Source of the DNA: Leucobacter sp. UCMA 4100
GTDB taxonomy: Bacteria > Actinomycetota > Actinomycetes > Actinomycetales > Microbacteriaceae
Length of the DNA: 64,000 nt
Direction of reading: 5' to 3'
NCBI RefSeq assembly: GCF_027853335.1
Contig: NZ_JAFEUS010000002.1
Location: 1,720,514-1,784,513, forward strand
A program made the position numbers and the translations under genes. Position 1 is the stretch's first letter. Each line of letters begins with the position of its first letter. The notes below the pieces were generated by a model. That model saw only the letters and a program-made list of their open reading frames with translations, made no database searches and was not told the origin of the DNA. Below, piece by piece: positions 1 through 7,822 of the stretch.

Positions 1-2669
1 AGGCGCTGCTGCCCGTGGTGGCGAGCGAAGATGCCGTGCTGCTTGCGGTCGCGCAGGTGCGCACCCAGCAGCGCCGGGCCGGCTCGAACCTGCAGGTCGC
101 CCTGTACCGGGGGAGGACCCCTGAGCTCGAAGCCGTGCTGCAGGCAAGCGGAGCCAACGTGCAGATCATGACCCCGCTGGTCGCCCCCGCCGAGTTCGCG
201 CACGTGCTGCCCGAGGTGCTTGAAACGCTCTCGCTCGTCGCCTCAGACCATTCGCCGCTTGCACTGACCGAACGGGTGTGGAACGAAGCGGGCCAGGGAG
301 TCTCGCCCGACGTGCGGCAACGCATCGTACAGTTGCACGAACGCGCTCTCGACGAAGCACCAGCAAGCCACCGCTTGCAAGACCGGTCTCGCGAGTGGGA
401 GCCGAGCGAGCGCGATTCGCCGCTCATGTATCGCCCACCCGCCGACGCGCATCGCTTCGACACCGGCGGCCTCACCGCCCAGGTCATGCAGCTACACCGC
501 GACGCAGGTGCGCGCCCACGGGTGCACACCGACGCGCCTCAGCGGGTTCCGCTTACCTCTGACACCGGGTTCGCGTGCGAGCCAGACACCGATGTGGCCC
601 AGAAACGCAACCGCAGCTGGGTGCTTGCCCAGGCTGCACGTGGCAGGCACAGCGAGATCGGCGTTGCGGCAGCTGAAGCGGCCGAAACCGGGGCGTGGGC
701 CCTTGACGCGGTGATCGAGCGCGCCGCAAAGGCCGGGGCGCTCTGGGCCGCGTGGGCCCACACCGATCGCGCGACAACGGTGAGGCGCGGATCGCTCGCC
801 CTCGTCGCGGCGAGAGATCGTCTCATCGAAGTGCTCGTCGCTGAGCGCGGCAGCCCGCTGCCCGAGATCGACGGCGAGATCGGTTATGCGATCGACAGCG
901 CCAGGTATCTCGCGAGTCGAGCGGAGGGGCTGCGCACCGTTCGCGGGGCCACCTTCGCGCCCCAACCGCTCTCGCTCATCGCTGCCGACGAGCACACCTC
1001 ATTCGGTGAGCTCGCAGAGATGGTCTTTGCGGTGCTGAGCGCCGGTTCTGGCGTCGTGATCGCGGCCCACCCGACGCTCGCGAGAACAGCGAGCGTGCTG
1101 CTTGAAGAGCTCGGCCACGCGGGACTTCCCGAGGCGACGGCGACGCTCATGACGCCGGGGTCCGGTGAGAGCTTTGACGAGTTCGTGCTGCGGGTCACCG
1201 AGCGGGCCGAGTTCGTGCAGGGCATGTACGTCGTTTCTGCCGAACTCGCCAGAGCGGTTCAACGCCGCGCGCCTTCGCTGCGCCGCGATATTCGTGCGCG
1301 CTCGCAGGCGACCGTTATGGTGACGCAGAGCGCCGACTCTCTCGCCGCAGTGCCAACCATCGTGCGCTCAGCGCTCGCCGGTGCGGGCGGCCATCACCGC
1401 TCGGCGCGTGCCATCGTGCTCGTGGGAACGCTTGCCCGTTCAGACGCGTTTCTCGACACGCTTTCCGACGCCGTGAACGCGGTGGTCGTCGGGCACAGCG
1501 CAACAGCAGATGCCTCGGCAACGACGATCACGATGGGCCCCTTGCCGGCCCCGCCGACCCCAGCGGGTCTGAGGGCGCTCACGACACTCGAGCAGGGTGA
1601 GAGCTGGCTCGTGCAACCGCGGCAGCTCGATGACGAGGGGCGGCTCTGGTCGCCAGGCGTGCGGGTGGGTGTGCGCCCAGATGCCGACTTCTGGGGCGAC
1701 TCAGTGGGAGTTCCCGTGATCGGCGTCGTGCGCGCGGTGAGCCTGCACGATGCGCTCGTGAAGCAGGGCGAAATCGGCGGCAGGTCGACAGCGGCACTCT
1801 GGTCACTCGACGGCGAAGAGATCGTTTCTTGGCTCGAGAGCACCAAGGCTGCGGCGCTCGCCGTCAACCGCGGCACGACGGGCGCGCGGGTCGAGCGTTT
1901 TCCCTCTGGCGAGTGGCACAATGCGCAGAGCACCTGGCAGCCTCTCGCGGGCGGCCCCCACCGGCTGATTCCACTCGGCGAGTGGTCGCTGCGCCGCGGC
2001 ACGCAGAGCGACACCCTGCACCTGCGCGGCCTCGACCCCGTCGTGCAGCACGTCATTGAGACGGTGCAGCCGCTCTTGAGTTACACCCAGTTCGACGTGC
2101 TCAGGCGAGCCGCGTTGGCTGACGAGCTTGCCTGGCGCACGCAGTTCGGTACGGCGCATGACGCGTCTGGTCTCTCGACCGAGCACAACCTGCTGCGCTA
2201 CCGAAGAGTCGCCGTGCACCTGCGGCTTGCGTCGACCGGCGATGTCGGCGCGCTCATTAGGCTGCTCATCGCGGGCCTGCTCAGCTCGTCGGCCCTCACG
2301 GTCTCGTCTGGCCTCACCCTGCCGAAGGAGCTCGTCGCGCTGCTCGAGCTGCACCAGATCTCGTACGTCTATGAGGGCGATGAGACGTGGATCGAGCGCG
2401 CGAGCCTCGAGGGCTCCGCCGTTTCTGGCGCTGGCGAGGTTCCCGCGGCCCGTATTCGCCTCATCGGCGGTGAGGCAACTCGCGTGACCGAGTGGCTGAG
2501 CTCTCGGGACGATGTGAGCGTGTGGGCGAGGCCGGTCACGATGGCCGGACCCATCGAACTGCTCGGGTTCGTGAAGGAGCAGGCCGTCTCGATCGAGCGC
2601 ACCCGACACGGTTTTCAGGCGCCCATCGACGAACTTGAGGAGTGGCTCGACGAGCTCAAGGGGCAGTGA
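1..2669 (+). CDS. putA: PutA-type proline catabolism protein, C-terminal part, with degenerate aldehyde dehydrogenase domain (5' truncated)
   Basis: The reading frame is open from base 3, so the gene begins upstream of the window; the N-terminal proline dehydrogenase barrel is mostly outside. The visible part is about 888 residues. After the end of the ProDH region and a linker, residues from about 200 to 660 follow the layout of a bifunctional PutA P5C dehydrogenase domain (for example ESWLVQPRQLDDEGRLWSPG). The usual catalytic landmarks are missing: the PWNFP stretch reads AADEHTS, the glutamate-bearing AETSGKN stretch reads IRARSQA, and the cysteine in GQKCSA is replaced (GHHRSA). The C-terminal ALDH-like tail of actinobacterial PutA follows. 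The frame is intact over 880 codons, so this is not simple gene decay. I infer that any oxidation of P5C is done by another enzyme, or that this half is structural. Confidence 0.75.
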   Translation, partial: ALLPVVASEDAVLLAVAQVRTQQRRAGSNLQVALYRGRTPELEAVLQASGANVQIMTPLVAPAEFAHVLPEVLETLSLVASDHSPLALTERVWNEAGQGVSPDVRQRIVQLHERALDEAPASHRLQDRSREWEPSERDSPLMYRPPADAHRFDTGGLTAQVMQLHRDAGARPRVHTDAPQRVPLTSDTGFACEPDTDVAQKRNRSWVLAQAARGRHSEIGVAAAEAAETGAWALDAVIERAAKAGALWAAWAHTDRATTVRRGSLALVAARDRLIEVLVAERGSPLPEIDGEIGYAIDSARYLASRAEGLRTVRGATFAPQPLSLIAADEHTSFGELAEMVFAVLSAGSGVVIAAHPTLARTASVLLEELGHAGLPEATATLMTPGSGESFDEFVLRVTERAEFVQGMYVVSAELARAVQRRAPSLRRDIRARSQATVMVTQSADSLAAVPTIVRSALAGAGGHHRSARAIVLVGTLARSDAFLDTLSDAVNAVVVGHSATADASATTITMGPLPAPPTPAGLRALTTLEQGESWLVQPRQLDDEGRLWSPGVRVGVRPDADFWGDSVGVPVIGVVRAVSLHDALVKQGEIGGRSTAALWSLDGEEIVSWLESTKAAALAVNRGTTGARVERFPSGEWHNAQSTWQPLAGGPHRLIPLGEWSLRRGTQSDTLHLRGLDPVVQHVIETVQPLLSYTQFDVLRRAALADELAWRTQFGTAHDASGLSTEHNLLRYRRVAVHLRLASTGDVGALIRLLIAGLLSSSALTVSSGLTLPKELVALLELHQISYVYEGDETWIERASLEGSAVSGAGEVPAARIRLIGGEATRVTEWLSSRDDVSVWARPVTMAGPIELLGFVKEQAVSIERTRHGFQAPIDELEEWLDELKGQ

Positions 2670-2738
2670 TCCGCCCCTCCTTTGCCCAGGCTCTCGGCTA
2701 ATTTTGGTCGCAACCTCGGCGAATCGCCCCGCGAGGAA

Positions 2739-2768
2739 TTGCAGAAGCGCCGCAAGAGCAGGTATGAT
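2739..2768 (+). promoter_or_regulatory. Predicted sigma70-type promoter of tRNA-Tyr
   Basis: TTGCAG (2739-2744), an 18-bp spacer, then TATGAT (2763-2768). The tRNA starts 29 bp after the -10 hexamer, a normal distance for a tRNA leader. Confidence 0.55.
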
Positions 2769-2797
2769 CATTGCTTGGTTGTGTTGTCGCAATCAAT

Positions 2798-2881
2798 GGC
2801 GGATTGCCCGAGCGGCCAAAGGGATCTGACTGTAAATCAGACGCGTAAGCTTCGCGTGTTCGAATCACGCATCCGCCACCA
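2798..2881 (+). tRNA. tRNA-Tyr (anticodon GTA)
   Basis: The acceptor stem GGCGGAT (2798-2804) pairs with ATCCGCC (2871-2877), followed by discriminator A and an encoded CCA. The anticodon stem TCTGA/TCAGA encloses loop CTGTAAA, giving anticodon GTA at 2832-2834. A long variable arm (class II) is present, as expected for bacterial tRNA-Tyr. The T-loop TTCGAAT is intact. Confidence 0.97.
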
Positions 2882-2883
2882 GC

Positions 2884-2919
2884 AACACCCGGTCGAGATT
2901 ATCTCGGCCGGGTGTTTTT
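2884..2919 (+). terminator. Intrinsic terminator of tRNA-Tyr
   Basis: Strong hairpin with outer stem AACACCCGG / CCGGGTGTT and inner pairs TCGAGAT/ATCTCGG, followed by a T run at 2915-2919. It starts three bases after the CCA end. Confidence 0.88.
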
Positions 2920-2974
2920 GTGTTTCAGGGGTCTGCGCCCCCGAGCTCGTTGGTGCTCCCACCCTCGTTGATTT

Positions 2975-3040
2975 TGCCGAGTGAGCATGCGTTCGCCGAG
3001 AGAGCATGGCGATTGCGTGATTCTCATGCTCACTCGGCGA
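2975..3040. repeat. Intergenic inverted repeat with third internal copy
   Basis: TGCCGAGTGAGCATG (2975-2989) is mirrored by CATGCTCACTCGGCGA (3025-3040). A third, slightly different copy (GCCGAGAGAGCATG, 2995-3008) sits between them. No gene overlaps. It looks like a REP-type palindromic element or an extended terminator; I cannot tell which from one copy. Confidence 0.6.
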
Positions 3041-3054
3041 AGCGATGGTCACTC

Positions 3055-3082
3055 GGTGTCCGGTGTCCGGTGTCCGGCGTCC
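3055..3082. repeat. 7-bp tandem repeat (GGTGTCC)
   Basis: Three exact copies of GGTGTCC (3055-3075) followed by a variant GGCGTCC (3076-3082), about 110 bp upstream of the ATP sulfurylase start. Repeats of this kind can change copy number; no function is visible. Confidence 0.7.
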
Positions 3083-3189
3083 GGCACCTGGACCCGGGGC
3101 GCGTGGACCGTTAGCGCAGCGCGTGTCAGAGGTGCGGGGTAGCATGGGCTCACACCGTACGACACCACACGAGGGAGTGTGAGCAAGAC

Positions 3190-4896
3190 ATGAGTTCTGA
3201 GCACGTTTCGACCTACCCGCAAACGCCTCACGGCGGGGTGCTCGTTGACCAGACCATCGCGGCAGCCGATCGTGCCGCGTATACCGAGCGGGCTCGGGGG
3301 CTGGCAACGATCCGCGTTGATCTTGAGGCGATCATCACGATCGAGATGATCGCAACCGGGGTGCTGTCGCCCAATAAGGGCTTCATGAACGAAGCCGATT
3401 ACCTTTCGGTGCTCGAGAACGGCAGGCTCGCAAACGGAGTGGTGTGGCCCGTGCCGTTGAGCTTCGCGCCGATTGGCAAGACGAACGCCACGATCATCGA
3501 GGGGCTCACCGAGGGCGACGAGATCTGCCTTTCTGATGAACAGGGCGAGCCCGTCGCGATCCTCGCGATCGAAGACATCTTTGCGTACGACCGGGAGCAT
3601 CGGGCGCAGCAGCTCTTCGGCACCACCGACCGCAACCACCCGGGGGTCGACTCGATCTACCGGCGCATGGGCGAGACGGCGCTCGGCGGCACGCTCACCC
3701 TCATCAACCGTGTCGACTGGGGCCCATTTGAGCGTCTGCGACAAGAACCGAAAGACACGTGGAAGCTGTTTTACGAAGAGAAGGGCTTCAATTCGGTTGC
3801 CGGCTTCATCACGGGTGCGAACCCGCTGCACCGCGGGCACGAGTACATTCACCGCAATGCGCTCGAAGAGGTCGACGGCATTTTCTTGCAGCCCCTCGTT
3901 GAGATGGCCAAGCGCGAGTACGTGCGTCACGAGTACCGCATTCGCGGGTATCAGAACGTCATGGAACAGTACTACCCGATGGATCGCTCGATTCTCTCGC
4001 CCCTGCGCGTCACCTACATCTTTGCTGGGCCCCGAGAAGCGATTCTGCACGCGCTCATCATGAAGAACTACGGTTGCACGCACGCGCTCATTGGCCGCGA
4101 CCACGCGGGTATCGGCGACTACTACGACAAATACGCTGCCCACTCGGTGTTCGACGAATACACGAAGGAAGAGCTCGGCATCGACATCAGGCTCTTTCAC
4201 GAGGTCTTCTATGATGCCCGTGCCGCGACCCACGCGACCGACCGCACGAGCGGCACCGACGACGTACGGTACCGGCTCAATATCTCGGGAACCGGCATTC
4301 GAGAACTCTTGCGGTACGGCTTCATGCCACCCAAAGAGATTGTGCGACCCGAGTCGGCACTCGCAGCGTTTCAGGGCATTCAACCCAAGGGGGTCGATGC
4401 CGAGGGCGTCGCCGTGAACCCGCCAGGCAAAGTCATCAAGAGCATGTTCCCGTACTACCTCGAGTACACGAGGCTCGGGGGCCCGAAGCGTGCCGAACCG
4501 CTCAAGCCCGAAGACCTCACGGTCGATGACCTCGCGCTCGTCATGCGTGATGTGCGCGAACACACGGGGCTCATCTACGAAGACGTCTACGACGAATACC
4601 GCGGGGTGCTCGATCACAACCGCGGCCTTGCCCCGCTCTGGCGAGAAGAAGCGAGAGACCAGTTCAGGGCAAAACAGGAGAAGCTCATCGGCGAGCTCGA
4701 GGCGAAGCTTGCCCAGGCGGTCGACAAGGCCTCTGACGAGTTCATGTACCAGGACCGTGAAGAGGTCGAGCGAGAACTCACCGCAGCGAAGGCGCTGCTG
4801 GCTGAGATGCCCGGCAACCTGACGCCCGAGTCGCTCGAGGGGCGCACGTGGAATACGATGCCCTATCAGCGTTACCGTGGGGCTGACGAAGAATAA
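3190..4896 (+). CDS. sat: Sulfate adenylyltransferase (ATP sulfurylase), Sat type
   Basis: 568 residues. ATP sulfurylase makes adenosine 5'-phosphosulfate from ATP and sulfate, the entry step of sulfate assimilation. The protein has the single-chain Sat fold rather than the CysD/CysN pair: a PUA-like N-terminal region, the nucleotide motif NPLHRGHEY near residue 210, KNYGCTHALIGRDHAGIG near 295-312, and ISGTGIRELL near 370. The C-terminal 120 residues are charged and probably helical. Oddity: the motif before the histidines, usually QTRNP in Sat proteins, reads TGANP, so the arginine that contacts sulfate in characterised enzymes is not in its place. No other sulfate assimilation genes lie nearby. 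The ATG at 3190 follows a purine-rich stretch (GAGCAAG) and is the only good start. Confidence 0.85.
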   Translation: MSSEHVSTYPQTPHGGVLVDQTIAAADRAAYTERARGLATIRVDLEAIITIEMIATGVLSPNKGFMNEADYLSVLENGRLANGVVWPVPLSFAPIGKTNATIIEGLTEGDEICLSDEQGEPVAILAIEDIFAYDREHRAQQLFGTTDRNHPGVDSIYRRMGETALGGTLTLINRVDWGPFERLRQEPKDTWKLFYEEKGFNSVAGFITGANPLHRGHEYIHRNALEEVDGIFLQPLVEMAKREYVRHEYRIRGYQNVMEQYYPMDRSILSPLRVTYIFAGPREAILHALIMKNYGCTHALIGRDHAGIGDYYDKYAAHSVFDEYTKEELGIDIRLFHEVFYDARAATHATDRTSGTDDVRYRLNISGTGIRELLRYGFMPPKEIVRPESALAAFQGIQPKGVDAEGVAVNPPGKVIKSMFPYYLEYTRLGGPKRAEPLKPEDLTVDDLALVMRDVREHTGLIYEDVYDEYRGVLDHNRGLAPLWREEARDQFRAKQEKLIGELEAKLAQAVDKASDEFMYQDREEVERELTAAKALLAEMPGNLTPESLEGRTWNTMPYQRYRGADEE

Positions 4897-4902
4897 ACGT
4901 TA

Positions 4903-4944
4903 TCCCGGTGCGGCGCGAGCCGGTGGTATTGGGCCGCGCCGGGA
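4903..4944 (+). terminator. Hairpin downstream of sat, possible terminator
   Basis: A 12-bp GC-rich stem (TCCCGGTGCGGC / GCCGCGCCGGGA) lies 6 bp after the sat stop. There is no T run after it, so termination is possible but not shown. Confidence 0.4.
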
Positions 4945-4985
4945 CAATGCTGGCCGCTGAAGCAGATGCTTGTTACGGTACAGCT

Positions 4986-7028
4986 ATGCGAAAAACGCGC
5001 ACTCCGAATGACGGGGCAGACGGGCCGTTAAAACCGGCGTCTTCGAAAGAGACGCTCACGCGAAGAATTCAGTCGCCGCTCCCGCCCCCGCTCCCGCACC
5101 CGGCACTGCTGCCCGGCATCGGCGTTGAAAAGACCGGTGCGCGCTTCACCACCAACTGGGTCGTGCTTATTATCACGGCCGTTTCGACCATCGCGGTCAT
5201 CGCCTGGGCACTCATTTCACCGAGTTCGCTTTCAGACGCTGGCGCTGCCGCACTCACCTGGGTCAACCACTACTTCAGCTGGCTCTTCATGGCGCTCGCC
5301 ATGTGCATCGCTGTCTTCATGCTCATCGTTGGATACGGTCGAACGGGCGGCATCGTGCTCGGCACCGACGACGAACAGCCGGAGTTTAGCCGTGCGTCGT
5401 GGATCTCAATGCTCTTCGCAGCGGGCCTCGGCATCGGGCTGCTCTTCTACGGCCCGCTTGAACCGCTCACCTACTTTTTGAACCCGCCTCCAGGAACGGG
5501 CGTCGAGGCAGGAACCGCTGAGGCGATGCTTCCGGCGCTGTCGCAGACCTTCCTGCACTGGGGCCCTATCGCGTGGGCCTTCTACTCGCTCGTTGGTGGC
5601 GCGATCGCTTACAGCACCTACCGCAGGGGGCGCCCGCCGCTCATCTCGGCGCTCTTCGAGCCGGTGTTCCCGTCTTCCACCGGTACACGCCGCGCGGTAG
5701 GCCGCGTGATCGATATCTTTGCGATCATCGTGACGCTCTTCGGCACGGCCGTCTCGCTCGGTATTGGCGCGCTGCAGATTGGCCGCGGTATTGAGATCGT
5801 GACCGGCATCGGTGAGGTAACGAACGCGATTCTCGTCGCGATCATCGCGGTGCTGACAGGCGGTTTCATCGCTTCGGCCGTTTCGGGTGTGAAGAAGGGC
5901 ATTCGTAGGCTCTCGAACCTCAACATGACCCTCACCGGCCTCTTCGCCCTGTTCGTCTTCATCGCCGGCCCCACGGTCGTGATCTTGAACCTCGTGCCGG
6001 CATCGCTCGTGACCTTCGTGCAGGACATCCCGCTCATGCTTGCGCGCAACATCACGCAGGGCGGCGAGACTGAAGAGTTCCTCTCGACCTGGACGGTCTA
6101 CTATTGGGCGTGGTGGGTCTCATGGGCTCCCTTCGTCGGTATGTTTATCGCGAAGATCTCTCGTGGCCGCTCGCTGCGTGAGTTCGTGACGGTCGTGCTG
6201 CTCGTGCCAACAGCGATCGTGCTCGGCTGGTTCATCGTTTACGGTGGCACGGCGATGTGGATGTCGATCGAGGGCGCAGAGTTTGCGATGGATGGCAGCG
6301 GTGAAGACGTGCTCTTCCAGGTGCTTCAGGGCCTGCCACTCAGCCTGCTCACTTCAACCGTCGCGATGGTCGCGATCATCATCTTCTTCGTGACAGCGGC
6401 TGACTCTGCCTCGATCGTCATGGCTTCGATGTCACAGGGAGGCCGCGCAGAGCCTTCGAAGGCCATCACGGTCATGTGGGGGCTGCTGCTCAGCTTCATC
6501 GCGATCGCGCTCTTGCTCGCGGGCGGGCGGAACGCGCTTTCTGGCCTGCAATCGCTCATGGTCGTCTCGGCGCTCCCCTTCTCGTTCATCGTCATCGGCA
6601 TCATGTATTCGTGGGCGCAAGACCTGCGCATTGATCCCTACATGATTCGCCGTAAGTACGCGAAGCAGGCGATCGCGCAGGGCGTCATTCGCGGTATCGA
6701 CGAGTACGGCGACGACTTCGTGTTCGAGGCCAGTGAGGTTCCCGAAGACGAGGGCGCTGGCATGGGCTTCGATAGCAGCGACCCGCAGCTCACCGACTGG
6801 TACGTCGACGCGACGACGAGCTCGATGCCCATCATCAAGAATGAGCTCACGGGCGAGCAGCCCGAGGCCTCGTTCGCACAGCTGACCGGCGCTGAAGCCC
6901 CTCAGCAACTGCTGGGCTCGGCCGCTGCTTCCGTCTCAGCCTCGGATGAGGAAGCCGCTGATGCTGCGGTCGCCGATGCTGAAACCAGCGACGAGGGCGA
7001 AGCGCCCGAGGCTGGAACGAAGCACTAG
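4986..7028 (+). CDS. BCCT-family transporter (glycine betaine/choline/carnitine type)
   Basis: 680 residues from the ATG at 4986; an upstream in-frame start at 4908 would add 26 unlikely residues. BCCT carriers bring quaternary ammonium compounds into the cell with Na+ or H+, usually for osmoprotection. A polar N-terminal segment of about 50 residues precedes roughly 12 hydrophobic helices. The family signature around the eighth helix is clear (WTVYYWAWWVSWAPFVGMF, then AKISRGRSLREF). A long acidic, Ala/Glu-rich cytoplasmic tail of about 110 residues follows the last helix; such tails act as osmosensors in BetP, though this one is acidic. TACGGT six bases before the ATG suggests leaderless transcription. 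The stop overlaps the stop of the convergent tetR gene by 4 bp. The exact substrate is unknown. Confidence 0.88.
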   Translation: MRKTRTPNDGADGPLKPASSKETLTRRIQSPLPPPLPHPALLPGIGVEKTGARFTTNWVVLIITAVSTIAVIAWALISPSSLSDAGAAALTWVNHYFSWLFMALAMCIAVFMLIVGYGRTGGIVLGTDDEQPEFSRASWISMLFAAGLGIGLLFYGPLEPLTYFLNPPPGTGVEAGTAEAMLPALSQTFLHWGPIAWAFYSLVGGAIAYSTYRRGRPPLISALFEPVFPSSTGTRRAVGRVIDIFAIIVTLFGTAVSLGIGALQIGRGIEIVTGIGEVTNAILVAIIAVLTGGFIASAVSGVKKGIRRLSNLNMTLTGLFALFVFIAGPTVVILNLVPASLVTFVQDIPLMLARNITQGGETEEFLSTWTVYYWAWWVSWAPFVGMFIAKISRGRSLREFVTVVLLVPTAIVLGWFIVYGGTAMWMSIEGAEFAMDGSGEDVLFQVLQGLPLSLLTSTVAMVAIIIFFVTAADSASIVMASMSQGGRAEPSKAITVMWGLLLSFIAIALLLAGGRNALSGLQSLMVVSALPFSFIVIGIMYSWAQDLRIDPYMIRRKYAKQAIAQGVIRGIDEYGDDFVFEASEVPEDEGAGMGFDSSDPQLTDWYVDATTSSMPIIKNELTGEQPEASFAQLTGAEAPQQLLGSAAASVSASDEEAADAAVADAETSDEGEAPEAGTKH

Positions 7029-7684
7029 TCGTTCGTGATCGGGCTGCTGAGCGCAAACACGAGCTCAGCGGCCTGGTCACCGAGCGTTTCGAAGGGGTCG
7101 TCGGCACCCGGTCCCGCGAGGGCACTCGCCTGCATTGCGGTCGCGAACTCGTGCATGAGAATCGTGAGCACGCGCCTGAGCGGCATGGTGGGGGTGCGGC
7201 CTGCGGCCTCGAGCACCGAGGCGACGGTCTGCTCGATGTCGTCGAGAAACGAGGTCATGAGCCGCTGATGGCTGGGCGCGAGCGCGGGGTCACGCAGCGC
7301 CATGAGCAAGAACTCGGTCTCGAGAATGAACCACGATTGCGCGAACTCCGAGGGCAAGAAAAACTCGACGATAATTTGCGCGGCCTCGTCGACCGTGAAC
7401 GGCGTTTTGCGGGCGTGCAGGTGCGGCTCGAGCTCTTCGGCGCGCTCTTTGAAGTCGGCGCCACGGCGCGCGAACTCGCGCTCGAGCACGGTTAAAAACA
7501 GCTGCTCTTTCGAGGTGAAGTTTGAGTAAAAGGCTCCGCGCGTGAAATCGGCTCGCTGGCAGATCGACTCGACCGAGGCACCCTGTACACCCTCCTCGGC
7601 AAACACCTCGATTGCCGCGTCGAGCAGCCGCTCGCGGGTGTGCTCGCGCCGGGTGCTCGGTGCCTGGGAATGCTCATTCGCCAC
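7025..7684 (-). CDS. TetR-family repressor, likely of the MMPL/YhgE genes
   Basis: 219 residues. The N-terminal helix-turn-helix is typical (RERLLDAAIEVFAEEGVQGA, then RADFTRGAFYSNFTSKEQLF, residues about 17-65). The C-terminal ligand-binding half is helical and not diagnostic of a ligand. The gene is divergent from the MMPL gene with two perfect palindromes between them (7744-7759 and 7766-7783). I infer that it represses the efflux pair and itself. Its 3' end overlaps the BCCT stop by 4 bp, tail to tail. Confidence 0.9.
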   Translation of the reverse strand: MANEHSQAPSTRREHTRERLLDAAIEVFAEEGVQGASVESICQRADFTRGAFYSNFTSKEQLFLTVLEREFARRGADFKERAEELEPHLHARKTPFTVDEAAQIIVEFFLPSEFAQSWFILETEFLLMALRDPALAPSHQRLMTSFLDDIEQTVASVLEAAGRTPTMPLRRVLTILMHEFATAMQASALAGPGADDPFETLGDQAAELVFALSSPITND

Positions 7685-7743
7685 GCGGTGCTCCTTCTGC
7701 AGAAGTCATAGACAGATTCTCAGTCAACATACACGCTTATGCC

Positions 7744-7759
7744 GATACATTAGTGTATC
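7744..7759. promoter_or_regulatory. Predicted TetR operator 1
   Basis: Perfect palindrome GATACA-TTAG-TGTATC between the divergent tetR and MMPL genes. Together with the second copy, centred 23 bp away, it forms a two-site operator. Confidence 0.7.
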
Positions 7760-7765
7760 GAAGCA

Positions 7766-7783
7766 GGATACATGAGTGTATCC
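7766..7783. promoter_or_regulatory. Predicted TetR operator 2
   Basis: Perfect palindrome GGATACA-TGAG-TGTATCC sharing the GATACA/TGTATC arms of operator 1. It covers an upstream in-frame ATG at 7772, which argues against that start for the MMPL gene. Confidence 0.7.
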
Positions 7784-7822
7784 ATTCGGTTTTCGACGTC
7801 AATGCACGCCAACAAGGGTCAC

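Noticed and set aside
2837-3307. 156-codon minus-strand frame ending RMRDSNTRSLRV
   Set aside because: Its C-terminal part is the reverse translation of tRNA-Tyr and its terminator, a known annotation artefact; it also overlaps the sat start.
3049-4617. 522-codon frame antisense to sat
   Set aside because: High-GC mirror frame; composition rich in Arg/Val/Asp and no recognisable domain, while the sat frame has clear motifs.
7772-7822. Upstream start for the MMPL gene
   Set aside because: The ATG at 7772 lies inside a palindromic operator and has no ribosome site; ATG 7823 has AAGGG at proper distance.
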